Of a stretch of 64,000 nt of DNA, positions 20,197 to 31,230 are shown piece after piece. The position numbers and the translations under genes are program-made. This DNA comes from Bacillus sp. ISL-7 (lineage in GTDB: Bacteria > Bacillota > Bacilli > Bacillales_B > DSM-18226), in assembly GCF_018613065.1 (NCBI RefSeq), contig NZ_JAGGQW010000034.1, positions 248,001 to 312,000 on the forward strand. The letters run 5' to 3'. Within the stretch, counting starts at the first letter, position 1; each line of letters begins with the position of its first letter. The notes beneath the pieces were generated by a model. It did not search any database. It saw only the letters and a program-made list of their open reading frames with translations, and had not been told where the DNA came from.

Positions 20197-20820
20197 TTAA
20201 TGAATATGTCGGTAAACCCCAATGACTTTACCTAAAATCGAAACATTCCTTAAGATAATAGGGTCCATTGTAGAATTTTCCGGCTGCAGGCGTATGTAAT
20301 CTTTTTCCTTGAAAAATCTTTTACAGGTGGCTTCATCTTCCTCGGTCATTGCTACAACAATATCCCCGTTATTAGCGGTTGGCTGCTGTTTTACAATTAC
20401 ATAATCCCCGTCTAGGATCCCAGCTTCTATCATACTCTCACCCATGATTTCTAACATGAAAACTTGTTCATCTGCAGGTGCAAGACTTTCTGGAAGCGGA
20501 AAATACTCTTCCACATTTTCAATCGCTGTAATTGGGAGTCCTGCCGTTACTTTCCCAACCACTGGAACATTGACAACTGTATTTCTTGGTATATGTGCAG
20601 CAACATCTGCTTCTAATATTTCAATTGCTCTTGGTTTTGTGGGATCCCGTCTAATAAGTCCTTTGCTTTCCAATCTTGCTAGATGTCCGTGAACAGTAGA
20701 ACTGGATGCGAGTCCAACCGCTTCTCCAATTTCCCTTACTGAAGGGGGATATCCTTTACTCTTAACCTCACTTTTAATGAAGTCTAAGATATCTTGCTGC
20801 CTCTTTGATATTTTAGCCAT
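20197..20820 (-). CDS. lexA: SOS repressor LexA
   Basis: The 207-residue protein has an N-terminal winged helix ([13 protein letters not shown], about residues 25-37) and a C-terminal S24 self-cleavage domain. The scissile Ala93-Gly94 lies in KVTAGLP; the catalytic Ser129 is in MGESM and Lys167 in ATCKRFF. ATG 20820 is chosen (AGGTGG upstream, MAKISKRQ like B. subtilis). It is divergent from yneA, with SOS boxes between them, so it is autoregulated. Confidence 0.98.
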   Translation of the reverse strand: MAKISKRQQDILDFIKSEVKSKGYPPSVREIGEAVGLASSSTVHGHLARLESKGLIRRDPTKPRAIEILEADVAAHIPRNTVVNVPVVGKVTAGLPITAIENVEEYFPLPESLAPADEQVFMLEIMGESMIEAGILDGDYVIVKQQPTANNGDIVVAMTEEDEATCKRFFKEKDYIRLQPENSTMDPIILRNVSILGKVIGVYRHIH

Positions 20821-20881
20821 GATAAAATCCACCTCGCCTGGTTAATGTTGTCTTTATTATAACATGTTCGTATTTTTTATA

Positions 20882-20961
20882 CAAACATAAGTTCGAAAAT
20901 ACAGTTGACAACAAACAAACGTTCGATTTATAATAAAAATAGTAAAACGAACATACATTCT
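20882..20961. promoter_or_regulatory. SOS boxes in the lexA-yneA intergenic region
   Basis: Three matches to the Gram-positive SOS box (CGAAC-N4-GTTCG): CAAACATAAGTTCG (20882-20895), CAAACAAACGTTCG (20912-20925) and a weaker CGAACATACATTCT (20948-20961). The first two differ from consensus at one position. They should bind LexA and control both divergent genes. Confidence 0.85.
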
Positions 20962-20977
20962 TAAAGAGGTGTTATTT

Positions 20978-21301
20978 ATGAAAAAATTATGGAACAAATA
21001 CTCCTATGCTATTACTCTTATTATTTTAAGTTGTTCACTTTCAATCATATTATCATTCCAACATCATTCGAACGCGCAAGATGATTATTTAAAGGTTACA
21101 ATCACTGAAGGAGATTCACTATGGGAAATCTCTAATCAATTTTCCAATCAACATTCATTATCAAACAAGGAATTTGTTGCTTGGATAAAAAAGCATAATG
21201 AATTAGATGATGATCAAATTTTTCCAGGTGAAGAAATTATCATTCCGGTGAGTAAAGAAGTCTCATCTACAAATGAATTTGCTAGCGCCGTTGGTGAATA
21301 G
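20978..21301 (+). CDS. yneA: SOS cell-division inhibitor YneA
   Basis: The 107-residue protein has one N-terminal membrane segment (about residues 8-26) and an extracellular LysM domain (VTITEGDSLWEISNQF to IFPGEEIIIP), the YneA layout. In B. subtilis it delays division during DNA damage and is then degraded. ATG 20978 follows AAAGAGGTG. It heads yneA-yneB(-ynzC) under LexA control. Confidence 0.92.
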   Translation: MKKLWNKYSYAITLIILSCSLSIILSFQHHSNAQDDYLKVTITEGDSLWEISNQFSNQHSLSNKEFVAWIKKHNELDDDQIFPGEEIIIPVSKEVSSTNEFASAVGE

Positions 21302-21961
<660 letters not shown>

Positions 21962-22038
21962 ACCTTTTGCCTTGTCATTAGGTTTTTTTTTTAGTAAAAT
22001 CAGGTGTCATGTAAATAGTTTGAAAGGAAGGTCTTGGA

Positions 22039-22269
22039 ATGCTTTCAAAAGAAAAGATGGCTAGAATTAATGAGCTGGCACGAAAAGCAAAAGCAACGGG
22101 ATTGACTGAAACAGAAGCGAAAGAGCAAACTAAATTAAGAAGTGAATATTTGGCTACTTTTCGTTCGAATATGCTTGATACCCTTACCAACACCAAGTTT
22201 ATTGATCCGGAAGGAAATGACGTTACACCGGAAAAAATCAAGGCTAGGAAAAAAAATACACTTCACTAA
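22039..22269 (+). CDS. ynzC: DUF896 protein YnzC
   Basis: The 76-residue, two-helix N-terminal protein ([20 protein letters not shown]) with a charged tail is diagnostic of the DUF896/YnzC family. The family is small, conserved in Firmicutes and of unknown function. It follows yneB and precedes tkt. A hairpin with weak T tract (AGGAATAC/GTATTCCT, 22275-22299) follows it. Confidence 0.92.
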   Translation: MLSKEKMARINELARKAKATGLTETEAKEQTKLRSEYLATFRSNMLDTLTNTKFIDPEGNDVTPEKIKARKKNTLH

Positions 22270-22446
22270 AAGTTCAGGAATACATTTTTTGTATTCCTAT
22301 TTACATATACTGACTATTTTTGTGTAAAAATAAAAAAATAGTGAATTTTGTTTCTTATTATTATGCTATTTGTTGAATAAAAAACGGTAGCGATATAAAA
22401 TTGAAAATGTATTTAGTAACCTTGTGATTAGGAAAGGATGTAATTC

Positions 22447-24453
22447 ATGTTTAATACTATTGATGATTTATCGGTAACCTCCATTCGAACGCTTTCTATT
22501 GATGCGATCGAAAAAGCAAACTCAGGACATCCAGGAATGCCGATGGGTGCAGCGCCAATGACCTATACTTTATGGACGCGTTTCTTGAACCAAAATCCAA
22601 AGAATCCACAGTGGTTTAACCGTGATCGTTTTGTCTTGTCAGCAGGTCATGGTTCAGCATTGTTATACAGCATGCTTCACTTGTCTGGTTTCAACTTAAC
22701 AATGGATGACTTAAAGCAATTCCGCCAATGGGGCTCTAAAACGCCTGGACACCCAGAGTATGGTCACACTGAGGGTGTAGAAGCAACTACTGGTCCACTT
22801 GGACAGGGGATTGCAATGGCAGTAGGAATGGCAATGGCAGAACGCCATGTTGCAAGTGTTTATAATAAAGATAAATATGAACTTGTGAACCATTTTACAT
22901 ACAGTATCTGTGGAGATGGAGATTTGATGGAGGGTGTATCTGCTGAGGCAGCGTCGCTAGCAGGACACTTGAAATTAGGGCGATTGGTAGTCCTTTATGA
23001 TTCAAACGATATCTCACTTGATGGAGACCTAGATAAGTCGTTCTCAGAAAGTGTCAAAGATCGCTTCCTATCATACGGATGGCAATATGTTCGTGTCGAA
23101 GACGGCAATAATTTAGAAGAAATTGCAAAAGCTCTTGAAGAAGCTAAAAACGATCTAGACAGACCAACGATGATTGAAGTAAGAACAGTAATTGGATACG
23201 GTTCACCAAACCGTGCGGGAACTTCAGGTGTTCATGGCTCACCCCTTGGAGCAAATGAATTAAAACTTACTAAAGAAGCCTATAAATGGACTTTTGAAGA
23301 AGATTTCCATGTACCACAGGAAGTCTATGACAACTTCCAGAAGCTGATCGTTGAAAATGGCGAGAAAAAGGAAAAAGAGTGGAATGATCTTTTCGCTCAA
23401 TATAAAAAAGAGTACCCTGAACTAGCTACTCAGCTTGAACAAGCATTAAATAATGAACTTCCTGCAGGTTGGGATAAAGAAATCCCTGTATATCCAGAAG
23501 GAAAAAGCCTTGCAAGCCGTGCCTCTTCAGGTGAAGTATTAAATGGTATTGCTAAGAATCTACCTATTTTTATCGGTGGATCAGCAGACCTTGCTGGTTC
23601 GAATAAAACGATGATTAAAGGTACGAAAGATTTTATGCCTGGTTCCTATGAAGGCCGTAATATCTGGTTTGGTGTTCGTGAATTTGCGATGGGTGCTGCA
23701 ATGAACGGTATTGCTCTTCATGGCGGCGTAAAAGTATTTGGAGGAACATTCTTTGTCTTCTCTGACTACTTGCGTCCTGCTATTCGTCTAGCAGCGTTAA
23801 TGGGATTACCTGTCACTTATGTCTTTACCCATGACAGTATTGCTGTTGGGGAAGATGGACCAACACATGAGCCAGTTGAACAGCTTGCAGCATTACGTGC
23901 CATGTCAGGATTATCAATCATTCGTCCTGCAGACGGTAATGAAACGGCAGCGGCTTGGAAACTTGCAGTTGAGTCTACCAACAAACCAACTGCACTTGTT
24001 TTAACTCGTCAAGATTTACCTACATTAAAAGGAACGGATATCAATGCGTACGAGGGAGTTTCTAAAGGGGCATATGTGGTGTCTCCTTCAGAAAGAGAAA
24101 CTCCAGATGCGTTGTTATTAGCAACTGGATCAGAAGTAAGCCTTGCAGTGGAAGCTCAAAAAGCGCTTGCTGGAGAAGGTGTTCATGTTTCGGTTATAAG
24201 TATGCCTTCATGGGATCGATTCGAGCAGCAATCTCAAGAGTACAAAGAGTCTGTTCTGCCAAGAAGTGTGAAAAAGCGTCTTGGAATTGAAGTGGGAGCA
24301 TCATTTGGCTGGCACAAATACACTGGTGACGAAGGCGATGTTCTTGCTATTGATCATTTCGGAGCTTCAGCACCAGGAGAAAAGATTATGGAAGAATTCG
24401 GGTTCACTGTAAACAACGTAGTTGCACGTGTAAAAGCACTTCTGCAAAAATAA
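22447..24453 (+). CDS. tkt: Transketolase (core copy)
   Basis: The 668-residue thiamine-diphosphate enzyme of the pentose phosphate pathway transfers two-carbon units between sugar phosphates. Signatures are [12 protein letters not shown], the ThDP/Mg motif [10 protein letters not shown] followed by [10 protein letters not shown], and the pyrimidine-domain motif [16 protein letters not shown]. Length and locus match B. subtilis tkt. A second tkt (61797-63791) occurs in this window. Confidence 0.98.
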   Translation: MFNTIDDLSVTSIRTLSIDAIEKANSGHPGMPMGAAPMTYTLWTRFLNQNPKNPQWFNRDRFVLSAGHGSALLYSMLHLSGFNLTMDDLKQFRQWGSKTPGHPEYGHTEGVEATTGPLGQGIAMAVGMAMAERHVASVYNKDKYELVNHFTYSICGDGDLMEGVSAEAASLAGHLKLGRLVVLYDSNDISLDGDLDKSFSESVKDRFLSYGWQYVRVEDGNNLEEIAKALEEAKNDLDRPTMIEVRTVIGYGSPNRAGTSGVHGSPLGANELKLTKEAYKWTFEEDFHVPQEVYDNFQKLIVENGEKKEKEWNDLFAQYKKEYPELATQLEQALNNELPAGWDKEIPVYPEGKSLASRASSGEVLNGIAKNLPIFIGGSADLAGSNKTMIKGTKDFMPGSYEGRNIWFGVREFAMGAAMNGIALHGGVKVFGGTFFVFSDYLRPAIRLAALMGLPVTYVFTHDSIAVGEDGPTHEPVEQLAALRAMSGLSIIRPADGNETAAAWKLAVESTNKPTALVLTRQDLPTLKGTDINAYEGVSKGAYVVSPSERETPDALLLATGSEVSLAVEAQKALAGEGVHVSVISMPSWDRFEQQSQEYKESVLPRSVKKRLGIEVGASFGWHKYTGDEGDVLAIDHFGASAPGEKIMEEFGFTVNNVVARVKALLQK

Positions 24454-24469
24454 AATAATGAGATTTTAG

Positions 24470-24500
24470 GGAGAGCGGAAATCATCCGTTCTCCTTTTTT
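24470..24500 (+). terminator. Terminator of tkt
   Basis: GGAGAGCGGA / TCCGTTCTCC stem (one G-U) with a 5-base loop, followed by six T. Confidence 0.9.
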
Positions 24501-24606
24501 GATGGTATAAAGGGTCAAATTTCAACAATATTATGAACAAAGTTAATTTTTGAAGGAAAATTCAACAAATCTACCGAATTTATAGAAGAATAGTTTAGAT
24601 TCCTGC

Positions 24607-24621
24607 TAATCGACAAAAATA
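24607..24621. promoter_or_regulatory. Possible Spo0A box upstream of sirA
   Basis: On the minus strand TTTTTGTCGATT resembles the Spo0A box TTTGTCGAA with one mismatch in the core. It lies about 90 bases before sirA, a gene activated by Spo0A in B. subtilis. One imperfect 7-mer is weak evidence. Confidence 0.35.
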
Positions 24622-24706
24622 GTGAAAGTTTTTGCCGCCGTAAGACATATGTTTCTTTAATCTTTTTTTATAATAGTAAAAAGGGTAATCAACGAAGGAG
24701 AGAACA

Positions 24707-25150
24707 GTGGTGAGAAAATATCAGCTATATTTAATAGAAGATGAATTTGCGACCCATTACTTCGGAAGAGAACGATTGTTTTTTCGGCTTTTTCAGGAAC
24801 ATCGAAAAGCAAACGGCGAACTTAAATTTATTACACAAAAACAAATTTCCTATATAACAAAAAAGGTTGAGGTTCTAAAGATCCATCAACTTATCCAAAA
24901 GCAGCTTGGAAAAATCAAGGGATTTAAAGCTGAGCATGGTGCATATTCAATTGAATTAAGCGGAAAACTAAGTACGGCAAAGTTAGAGGTTTTTCAAGAC
25001 TTAATTACAATCGAGGCACAAGGCAGCTATGAAGCTGAGACGGCTTTTTTTGAAGTTCTAAGAAAATGTGAGACTTCCTTTTTGGCACTTGACCTTGAAC
25101 ATCAGCGATATGGTTGGTTAAAGCCGATAAAGGAAAGAAAATTTATCTAA
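24707..25150 (+). CDS. sirA: Sporulation inhibitor of replication SirA (YneE)
   Basis: The 147-residue product begins with a YLIEDEFATHYFGRE motif closely matching B. subtilis SirA, which binds domain I of DnaA to block re-replication after sporulation starts. Start is one of two adjacent GTG codons (24707 or 24710) after AAGGAG. Order tkt-sirA-yneF is as in B. subtilis. Confidence 0.92.
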   Translation: MVRKYQLYLIEDEFATHYFGRERLFFRLFQEHRKANGELKFITQKQISYITKKVEVLKIHQLIQKQLGKIKGFKAEHGAYSIELSGKLSTAKLEVFQDLITIEAQGSYEAETAFFEVLRKCETSFLALDLEHQRYGWLKPIKERKFI

Positions 25151-25221
25151 TAGCAGATATTGTCTAATCGTGTTTTATTTAGTACACTGTATGGTAGACA
25201 ACATGAAGGAGGAAGTTGAAT

Positions 25222-25437
25222 ATGGTTTATTACATTCTAGTTGGTATACTAGCATTAGCAGCTGGTGTAGCACTAGGATTTTTCATTGCTCGTAAATATA
25301 TGATGAGCTACTTAAAGAAAAATCCGCCAATCAATGAACAAATGTTAAAAATGATGATGATGCAAATGGGACAAAAACCATCACAAAAGAAGATCAACCA
25401 AATGATGGCTGCCATGAACAAACAACAATCAAAATAA
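25222..25437 (+). CDS. yneF: YneF family small membrane protein (UPF0154)
   Basis: The 71-residue protein has one N-terminal membrane segment (about residues 2-22), then a polar region rich in Met and Lys ([22 protein letters not shown]), hallmark of UPF0154. Function unknown. ATG 25222 has AAGGAGG 8 bases upstream; the in-frame TTG at 25216 is too close to it. Confidence 0.93.
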   Translation: MVYYILVGILALAAGVALGFFIARKYMMSYLKKNPPINEQMLKMMMMQMGQKPSQKKINQMMAAMNKQQSK

Positions 25438-25445
25438 AACGGACT

Positions 25446-25472
25446 AGCACTCATATAGATGGGTGCTTTTTT
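25446..25472 (+). terminator. Terminator of yneF
   Basis: AGCACTCAT / ATGGGTGCT, 9-bp stem (G-U pairs included) with a 4-base loop, then a T run. Confidence 0.85.
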
Positions 25473-25619
25473 CGTGCGGATAAAAATATTCTAAATCTTT
25501 ATTATTTTATAAAAATTTGGTAAAATTAAACCTCAGTCCGTTGGATTATTTTCCCGAATAACTTATCAAACGTATTCAATTTTTGGCAGATCGATTACTC
25601 GTGATTTGGGGGCGGTTTA

Positions 25620-27371
25620 ATGAAAGTATTTTTAGAATTAGGCTGGTATTTTAAACAGGAGAAAAAAGCATATATATCCGGGATTTTCCTCCTAATGCTT
25701 GTAGCAATATTGCAACTGGTGCCGCCTAAGATCATAGGAATCATAGCTGACCAAGTTAAGAATGGGACGATGACAACGGGAATTCTCTTACAGTGGATGG
25801 CCGTATTAGTTATTGTTGCCCTTGCAATGTATTTCCTTAGGTACTACTGGAGAATTATGATTTTTGGATCATCAGTTAAGTTAAGTAAGTTGCTTCGAAA
25901 TCGGCTGTATCATCATTTTACAAATATGTCGCCATCATTTTACCAAAAACGTCGAATAGGGGATTTAATGGCACATGCCACCAACGATCTGTCAGCCATT
26001 CAACAAACAGCGGGCGTAGGCGTGCTAACCTTCGTTGATTCTCTTTCAACTGGCGGGTTTGTTATCTGTGCAATGGCATTTACGATTAGCTGGAAATTAA
26101 CATTAATCTGTTTAATTCCGATGCCCTTTATGGTAATCCTTACAAGCTGGTTTGGGACAATGCTCCATCGAACCTTTTATCAGGCACAGGAAGCATTTTC
26201 GTCATTAAATGATAAAACTCAGGAAAGTATTACTGGGATTAAAGTGATTAAGACGTTTGGCCAGGAAAAGGAAGATATCGAGGATTTTCGGAAGCAATCA
26301 GAAGATGTCGTCCAAAAAAATATCACCGTCGCAAAAATTGATTCTCTCTTCGATCCGACGATTTCGATCATCGTAGGTATTTCCTTCTTCTTATCGATTG
26401 TGTTTGGTGCAAAATACGTGCTTAATGGGGAACTAACAATCGGGCAATTACTCTCGTTTACTACATATTTAGGTTTACTTATCTGGCCGATGCTTGCATT
26501 TGGCTGGTTGTTTAACATTGTTGAGCGAGGCAGTGCTTCCTATGACCGAGTTTCCATGCTCCTTCAAGAAAAAGAAGATATTACCGATAAGGAAGGGGCC
26601 ATAAACGTGGTGCCCGCAGGTGATATTGAATACAAACTTTCTAGCTTTACCTATCCTGGGGAATCCACAACGGTTTTAAAAGATATATATTTTTCGATAT
26701 ATACCGGCGAGACGGTAGGCATCGTTGGTAAAACCGGTGCTGGTAAAACCACTCTTTTAAAACTGCTCATTCGTGAGTTTGATAGTTACCAAGGTGAGAT
26801 TAGATTTGGAGGTAAATCTCTGCAGGAATACAAGCTTGAAAAATTACGCGAGGCCATTGGTTATGTACCGCAAGATCATTTCTTGTTTTCAGCCTCTGTT
26901 AGTGAAAATATCGCCTTTACAAACCACGGGGCATCAATAGAGGAAGTCGAGAATGCCGCTAAGCTTGCCAATATCCATACTGATATCCTTCAATTTACTG
27001 AAGGGTATCAAACGGTTGTTGGAGAGCGTGGGGTATCCTTATCGGGCGGGCAGAAGCAAAGGATTTCGATTGCCCGGGCTATTTTGATGAAGCCAGAAGT
27101 GTTAGTACTCGATGATTCCTTATCTGCAGTAGATGCAAAAACAGAAGAAGCCATTCTTTCAGCATTAAAACAGAATAGGGAAGGAAAAACAACCATCATC
27201 ACTTCACACCGATTAAGTGCCATTCAACATGCAAATCTCATTCTGGTTCTTGAGGATGGAAAGATTGTGGAAAGAGGTAGACATGAAGTATTGATGGAAT
27301 CGGGTGGATGGTATAAGGAAATGTATTTACGCCAGCAGCTAGAAGAGTTGGTTGAGCATGGAGGGCGTTAA
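25620..27371 (+). CDS. yheI: Heterodimeric ABC exporter subunit, YheI/BmrC type
   Basis: The 583-residue half-transporter has six N-terminal membrane helices (about residues 15-300) and a C-terminal ATPase. Walker A is GKTGAGKTT, signature LSGGQKQ, and Walker B VLVLDDSLSAVD. The residue after the Walker B Asp is Asp, not the catalytic Glu, as in the degenerate-site subunit of heterodimers such as BmrC/BmrD. It resembles B. subtilis YheI along its whole length. The partner gene starts one base after its stop. Multidrug export is the known role of the family; the substrate here is unknown. Confidence 0.88.
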   Translation: MKVFLELGWYFKQEKKAYISGIFLLMLVAILQLVPPKIIGIIADQVKNGTMTTGILLQWMAVLVIVALAMYFLRYYWRIMIFGSSVKLSKLLRNRLYHHFTNMSPSFYQKRRIGDLMAHATNDLSAIQQTAGVGVLTFVDSLSTGGFVICAMAFTISWKLTLICLIPMPFMVILTSWFGTMLHRTFYQAQEAFSSLNDKTQESITGIKVIKTFGQEKEDIEDFRKQSEDVVQKNITVAKIDSLFDPTISIIVGISFFLSIVFGAKYVLNGELTIGQLLSFTTYLGLLIWPMLAFGWLFNIVERGSASYDRVSMLLQEKEDITDKEGAINVVPAGDIEYKLSSFTYPGESTTVLKDIYFSIYTGETVGIVGKTGAGKTTLLKLLIREFDSYQGEIRFGGKSLQEYKLEKLREAIGYVPQDHFLFSASVSENIAFTNHGASIEEVENAAKLANIHTDILQFTEGYQTVVGERGVSLSGGQKQRISIARAILMKPEVLVLDDSLSAVDAKTEEAILSALKQNREGKTTIITSHRLSAIQHANLILVLEDGKIVERGRHEVLMESGGWYKEMYLRQQLEELVEHGGR

Positions 27372-27372
27372 G

Positions 27373-29166
27373 ATGGACGAAAAAATTCAGCTTACAGAAC
27401 GTGAACAAAGAAATATTTTATTCCGTTTGCTTTCCTATACGAAGCCACATAAAAAAACGATTGTCATAGCATTTATCTTCTTACTATTAACAACCATCGG
27501 CGATATTGTTTTACCGATTATCGTAAAAATATTTATCGATGATTATTTAACTCCTGGTAAGCTAGAGTTTCAGCCACTTCTGATCCTAGGTTCCACATAC
27601 ATGTCAATCCAAATCATTAAAGCGATTGTCATGTTTTTTCAATTGGTTAAATTCCAGGAACTGGCTTTGAGGATTATCCAACAGCTGCGCATTGATGTTT
27701 TTTCTAAAGTACAGTCGCTCGGGCTAAAGTATTTTGATAAGACCCCAGCAGGAAGTATCGTTTCAAGGGTGACCAATGATACGGAAGCCATTAAAGACAT
27801 GTTTGTTACCGTTATTGCAACGTTTATCCAAGGTGGATTTTTATTACTAGGTATTTTTATTGCGATGTTTATTCTGGACATCAGACTTGGCTTATTATGT
27901 GTCGTGATTCTTCCGTTATTATTGTTTGTCATGAACCTATACAGAAAATTAAGTTCACGATTTTACCTTGATATGCGCGAACGGCTGAGCCAATTGAATG
28001 CCAAGCTCAGTGAATCATTATCTGGAATGGGAATAATTCAAGTGTTTCGGCAGGAAAAAAGACTACGAGAAGAATTCGGAGCTATTAATGAACAACACTA
28101 TCAGGCAGGAATGAAAAATATCAAAATAGATGGCCTCCTGTTAAGACCAGCGATTGATTTAATCTATATTTTGGGCTTAATCATTGTATTAAGTTATTTT
28201 GGAATAACGTCTTTTAACCATGTGGTGGAAATCGGCGTGTTATATGCCTTCATAAATTATTTGGATCGTTTTTTCGAACCGGTTAATCAGATGATGATGA
28301 GGCTTTCCTTGTACCAACAAGCGATTGTCGCTGGCTCGCGTGTTTTTAAACTGTTGGATGAGGAAGAATTAGCACCAATACAAAAAGAAGAGCGGACCAA
28401 TTCCATTGAAAAAGGAATGATTGAGTTTAAGAATTTAAGTTTTTCCTACGATGGAAGACGGGATGTGCTAAAATCTATTTCTTTCATGGTAAATCCTGGT
28501 GAAACAGTCGCACTGGTTGGCCATACCGGAAGTGGAAAAAGCTCGATTATCAATATGTTATTGCGTTTTTATGAGTATGAACGGGGGGACATTTTGATTG
28601 ATGGTCAATCGATTCGGAACTTCACAAAGACAGAACTCAGGGAGAAAATGGGCTTAGTATTACAAGATCCATTCTTGTTCTACGGAACGGTGAAGGATAA
28701 TATTCGCCTTCATTCGAATGACATGACGGATGAACAAGTTGAGGAAGCAGCAAAGTTTGTCCAAGCCCACACCTTTATTGAAAAGTTGGAGGATGGCTTT
28801 GAACATAAGGTTGTCGAGCGTGGTACCACATTTTCAAGCGGTCAAAGGCAACTACTCGCTTTTGCCCGAACGATCGCCGCTAATCCCAAAATATTGGTTC
28901 TCGACGAAGCGACCGCCAACATTGATACAGAAACAGAAGAAGCCATTCAAACCGCACTTGCCAAAATGCGAAAAGGGCGAACGACTATAGCCATTGCGCA
29001 TCGCCTGTCAACCATTCAGGATGCTGATTTAATTCTAGTTATGCATCAGGGGGAAATTGTTGAAAGGGGAACCCATCAACAACTGCTTGCCCAGGGTGGC
29101 TTGTACCATAAAATGTTCCTTTTGCAAAACGGAGCGGTAGAACGTCTTGAGGATGTTGTGAATTAA
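27373..29166 (+). CDS. yheH: Heterodimeric ABC exporter subunit, YheH/BmrD-like
   Basis: The 597-residue half-transporter is the partner of the preceding gene. It has Walker A GHTGSGKSS, Walker B ILVLDEATANID with the catalytic Glu, and a degenerate signature FSSGQRQ. The two half-transporters therefore complement each other at the composite ATP sites, the usual heterodimer pattern. It is shorter than B. subtilis YheH because an extracytoplasmic-type insertion near the N-terminus is missing. ATG 27373 follows GGAGGGC. In B. subtilis no ABC pair lies between yneF and ynzD, so these two genes are inserted here. Confidence 0.87.
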   Translation: MDEKIQLTEREQRNILFRLLSYTKPHKKTIVIAFIFLLLTTIGDIVLPIIVKIFIDDYLTPGKLEFQPLLILGSTYMSIQIIKAIVMFFQLVKFQELALRIIQQLRIDVFSKVQSLGLKYFDKTPAGSIVSRVTNDTEAIKDMFVTVIATFIQGGFLLLGIFIAMFILDIRLGLLCVVILPLLLFVMNLYRKLSSRFYLDMRERLSQLNAKLSESLSGMGIIQVFRQEKRLREEFGAINEQHYQAGMKNIKIDGLLLRPAIDLIYILGLIIVLSYFGITSFNHVVEIGVLYAFINYLDRFFEPVNQMMMRLSLYQQAIVAGSRVFKLLDEEELAPIQKEERTNSIEKGMIEFKNLSFSYDGRRDVLKSISFMVNPGETVALVGHTGSGKSSIINMLLRFYEYERGDILIDGQSIRNFTKTELREKMGLVLQDPFLFYGTVKDNIRLHSNDMTDEQVEEAAKFVQAHTFIEKLEDGFEHKVVERGTTFSSGQRQLLAFARTIAANPKILVLDEATANIDTETEEAIQTALAKMRKGRTTIAIAHRLSTIQDADLILVMHQGEIVERGTHQQLLAQGGLYHKMFLLQNGAVERLEDVVN

Positions 29167-29169
29167 TGG

Positions 29170-29200
29170 AAAAAAGCCTGGCGATTTGCCAGGCTTTTTT
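29170..29200. terminator. Bidirectional terminator between yheH and ynzD
   Basis: AAAAAAGCCTGGC / GCCAGGCTTTTTT with a short loop. A perfect inverted repeat with A and T runs serves both convergent genes. Confidence 0.92.
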
Positions 29201-29255
29201 CATTATATAGGTCTATTGTCTATTTCTAATGATGACGACATACAACGACTTTCTT

Positions 29256-29432
29256 TTAACTAGCTGATGAAGGCATCTTGTTTATATATACTCTATGATA
29301 TTCATTTAAGAGATGATCAAGTTCCTGGCTGTAGCGAATTGCAACGGAGGATGTCAAGCCGTTGGTGATGGCGACTTGAATTAATTCAGCTCGTTTTTTT
29401 TCAATTAATGTAACTAAATCATTTTTTGTCAC
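29256..29432 (-). CDS. ynzD: Spo0E-like aspartyl-phosphate phosphatase YnzD
   Basis: The 58-residue helical protein contains the Spo0E-family motif SQELDHLLNEY (about residues 34-44), used to dephosphorylate Spo0A-P. GTG 29432 is chosen because GGAAAGGA lies 8 bases before it and the length then matches B. subtilis YnzD (57 aa). Its position beside ccdA is conserved. It should delay sporulation. Confidence 0.88.
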   Translation of the reverse strand: MTKNDLVTLIEKKRAELIQVAITNGLTSSVAIRYSQELDHLLNEYHRVYINKMPSSAS

Positions 29433-29708
29433 GGCCGATGTCCTTTCCGGAGTAACTCCTAAATTATGGTGCAAATAGACTACTAATATATCAAAATGAC
29501 ATTGATTTTTCTAGTATAACCTATGATGTAAATTTTTTCAAAGACATTTGTAAATAAATATCCAACGAATTTATGCATATATTTTATGGAAGAGGCATTT
29601 CAGTGGAACAAAAAAAGGCGGCGACACAAAATATTCAAGTTAACCATTATCATTTATATCAAACATTTGTTAGAATATAAACGTATCGACTATAGTGGGA
29701 GTGTTATT

Positions 29709-30416
29709 ATGTCAGATGTAAATATATTTTTAGCCTTAGGGGCAGGATTTTTAAGCTTTATTTCTCCTTGTTGTTTACCACTTTATCCTGCATTTCTCTC
29801 GTACATCACAGGTATGTCTGTTGGGGAGCTAAAAAGTGAAAACGCCATGCTTCAAAAGCGGAGTCTACTCCACACATTATTTTTCCTTTTAGGCTTTTCG
29901 ATTATTTTTATTGCGATTGGATTTGGAACTTCGTTTCTAGGAAGCTTTTTCTTACAGTATAAAGACCTTATTCGTCAACTAGGCGGAATTTTTATTGTTT
30001 TCTTTGGTTTAGTGATCGTTGGGATTTTAAATCCGAAGTTTATGATGAAGGATCGCCGAATTGAATTTAAAAATCGTCCTTCAGGTTATTTTGGTTCTGT
30101 TTTAATTGGGATGGCATTTGCCGCGGGTTGGACGCCTTGTACAGGTCCGATTCTTTCGTTTGTTATTTCCCTAGCAGCCACAAATCCAGGTTCAGGTATG
30201 ATGTATATGATTGCCTATTGTCTAGGCTTTGCCATACCATTCTTTATTCTTTCGTTCTTCCTTGGGCGCATGACTTGGATTAAGAAGAACAGCGGTAAAA
30301 TTGTAAAAATTGGCGGTTACATAATGATTGTAATGGGGGTTGTCCTATTCTTTGACTGGATGACTAAAATCATTACTATTTTTTCAGGAATGTTTGGTGG
30401 CTTTACGGGGTTCTAA
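29709..30416 (+). CDS. ccdA: Cytochrome c biogenesis thiol-disulfide transporter CcdA
   Basis: The 235-residue protein has six membrane segments and the two conserved cysteine motifs [13 protein letters not shown] (about residues 19-31) and [11 protein letters not shown] (about 139-149). It carries electrons from cytoplasmic thioredoxin to extracytoplasmic ResA/StoA for cytochrome c and spore cortex maturation. ATG 29709 gives exactly the B. subtilis length; the in-frame start at 29586 adds an unrelated tail. Confidence 0.95.
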   Translation: MSDVNIFLALGAGFLSFISPCCLPLYPAFLSYITGMSVGELKSENAMLQKRSLLHTLFFLLGFSIIFIAIGFGTSFLGSFFLQYKDLIRQLGGIFIVFFGLVIVGILNPKFMMKDRRIEFKNRPSGYFGSVLIGMAFAAGWTPCTGPILSFVISLAATNPGSGMMYMIAYCLGFAIPFFILSFFLGRMTWIKKNSGKIVKIGGYIMIVMGVVLFFDWMTKIITIFSGMFGGFTGF

Positions 30417-30467
30417 TGTAAACACGGAAATGATAAATATATAAAAATATTATATTTTTTGAAAGGG

Positions 30468-30488
30468 AACTTCCTTAGGAGGTTTTTT
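30468..30488 (+). terminator. Terminator of ccdA
   Basis: AACTTCC TTA GGAGGTT stem-loop followed by TTTT and another T tract. Confidence 0.75.
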
Positions 30489-30613
30489 CCTTTTTTTGTA
30501 TCGATCACCTGTGTGTTAGAATTGGGAACATTTTATCATGAGTTAATTTTTTTCAAATGAATTTATTTGCGATATAATGGGTTAGTAAATAAATTAGATA
30601 AGGAATGAATCTA

Positions 30614-31093
30614 ATGAACATAGTTCTTGCTTCTTCAATTGGAGCGGTATTTATGGGCACCCTGGCCTTGGTAGTCCGGATGAAAGCCGCAAAGAAACCC
30701 ACGAATGCTCGTAAAATAATTCTACCTCCATTTTTCATGTCGAGTGGGGCTTTAATGTATATGGATCCGCAATTTAGACTAACTGGAGCAGAAATGATCG
30801 AGGCAGCGATTGTGGGGATGCTATTCTCTATCTTACTCATTAAAACTTCTAAGTTTGAAATCCGCGATAACGATATTTATCTAAAGCGATCTAAGGCATT
30901 TTTCTTTATTTTGATTGGTCTATTAGTTGTTCGCCTTGTTATGAAGTCCGTTCTAAGTGCAACCATTGATTTTGGAGAATTAAGCGGCATGTTCTTCTTC
31001 CTTGCCTATTGTATGATTGTCCCATGGCGGATTGCGATGTATATGGACTACAAAAAGTTGTTTAGACGACTTCATGGTGATAAGCAATTATAA
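30614..31093 (+). CDS. ccdC: CcdC-like membrane protein (YneJ)
   Basis: The 159-residue protein has four to five membrane segments and the CcdC-family sequence KKPTNARKIILPPFFMSSG (about residues 30-48). It sits in the ccdA neighbourhood as yneJ does in B. subtilis; the response-regulator-like yneI found between them there is absent. Its role in cytochrome c maturation was reported as dispensable. ATG 30614 is 10 bases after AAGGAATG. Confidence 0.9.
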   Translation: MNIVLASSIGAVFMGTLALVVRMKAAKKPTNARKIILPPFFMSSGALMYMDPQFRLTGAEMIEAAIVGMLFSILLIKTSKFEIRDNDIYLKRSKAFFFILIGLLVVRLVMKSVLSATIDFGELSGMFFFLAYCMIVPWRIAMYMDYKKLFRRLHGDKQL

Positions 31094-31104
31094 TTAAGTG
31101 AGAG

Positions 31105-31133
31105 ACTGGTCCTTTATTGGGATCAGTTTTTCT
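31105..31133 (+). terminator. Terminator of ccdC
   Basis: ACTGGTCC TTTATT GGGATCAGT stem (one bulge), followed by a T-rich tract. Confidence 0.8.
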
Positions 31134-31230
31134 TTTTAGGATTTGTTGGATAATGTTATTGAATTGTGGAGGGAATAGTTTGATAGGGACCGGGGTATTG
31201 GCTATAGAATTCAGGGGAAATTAATGAAAA

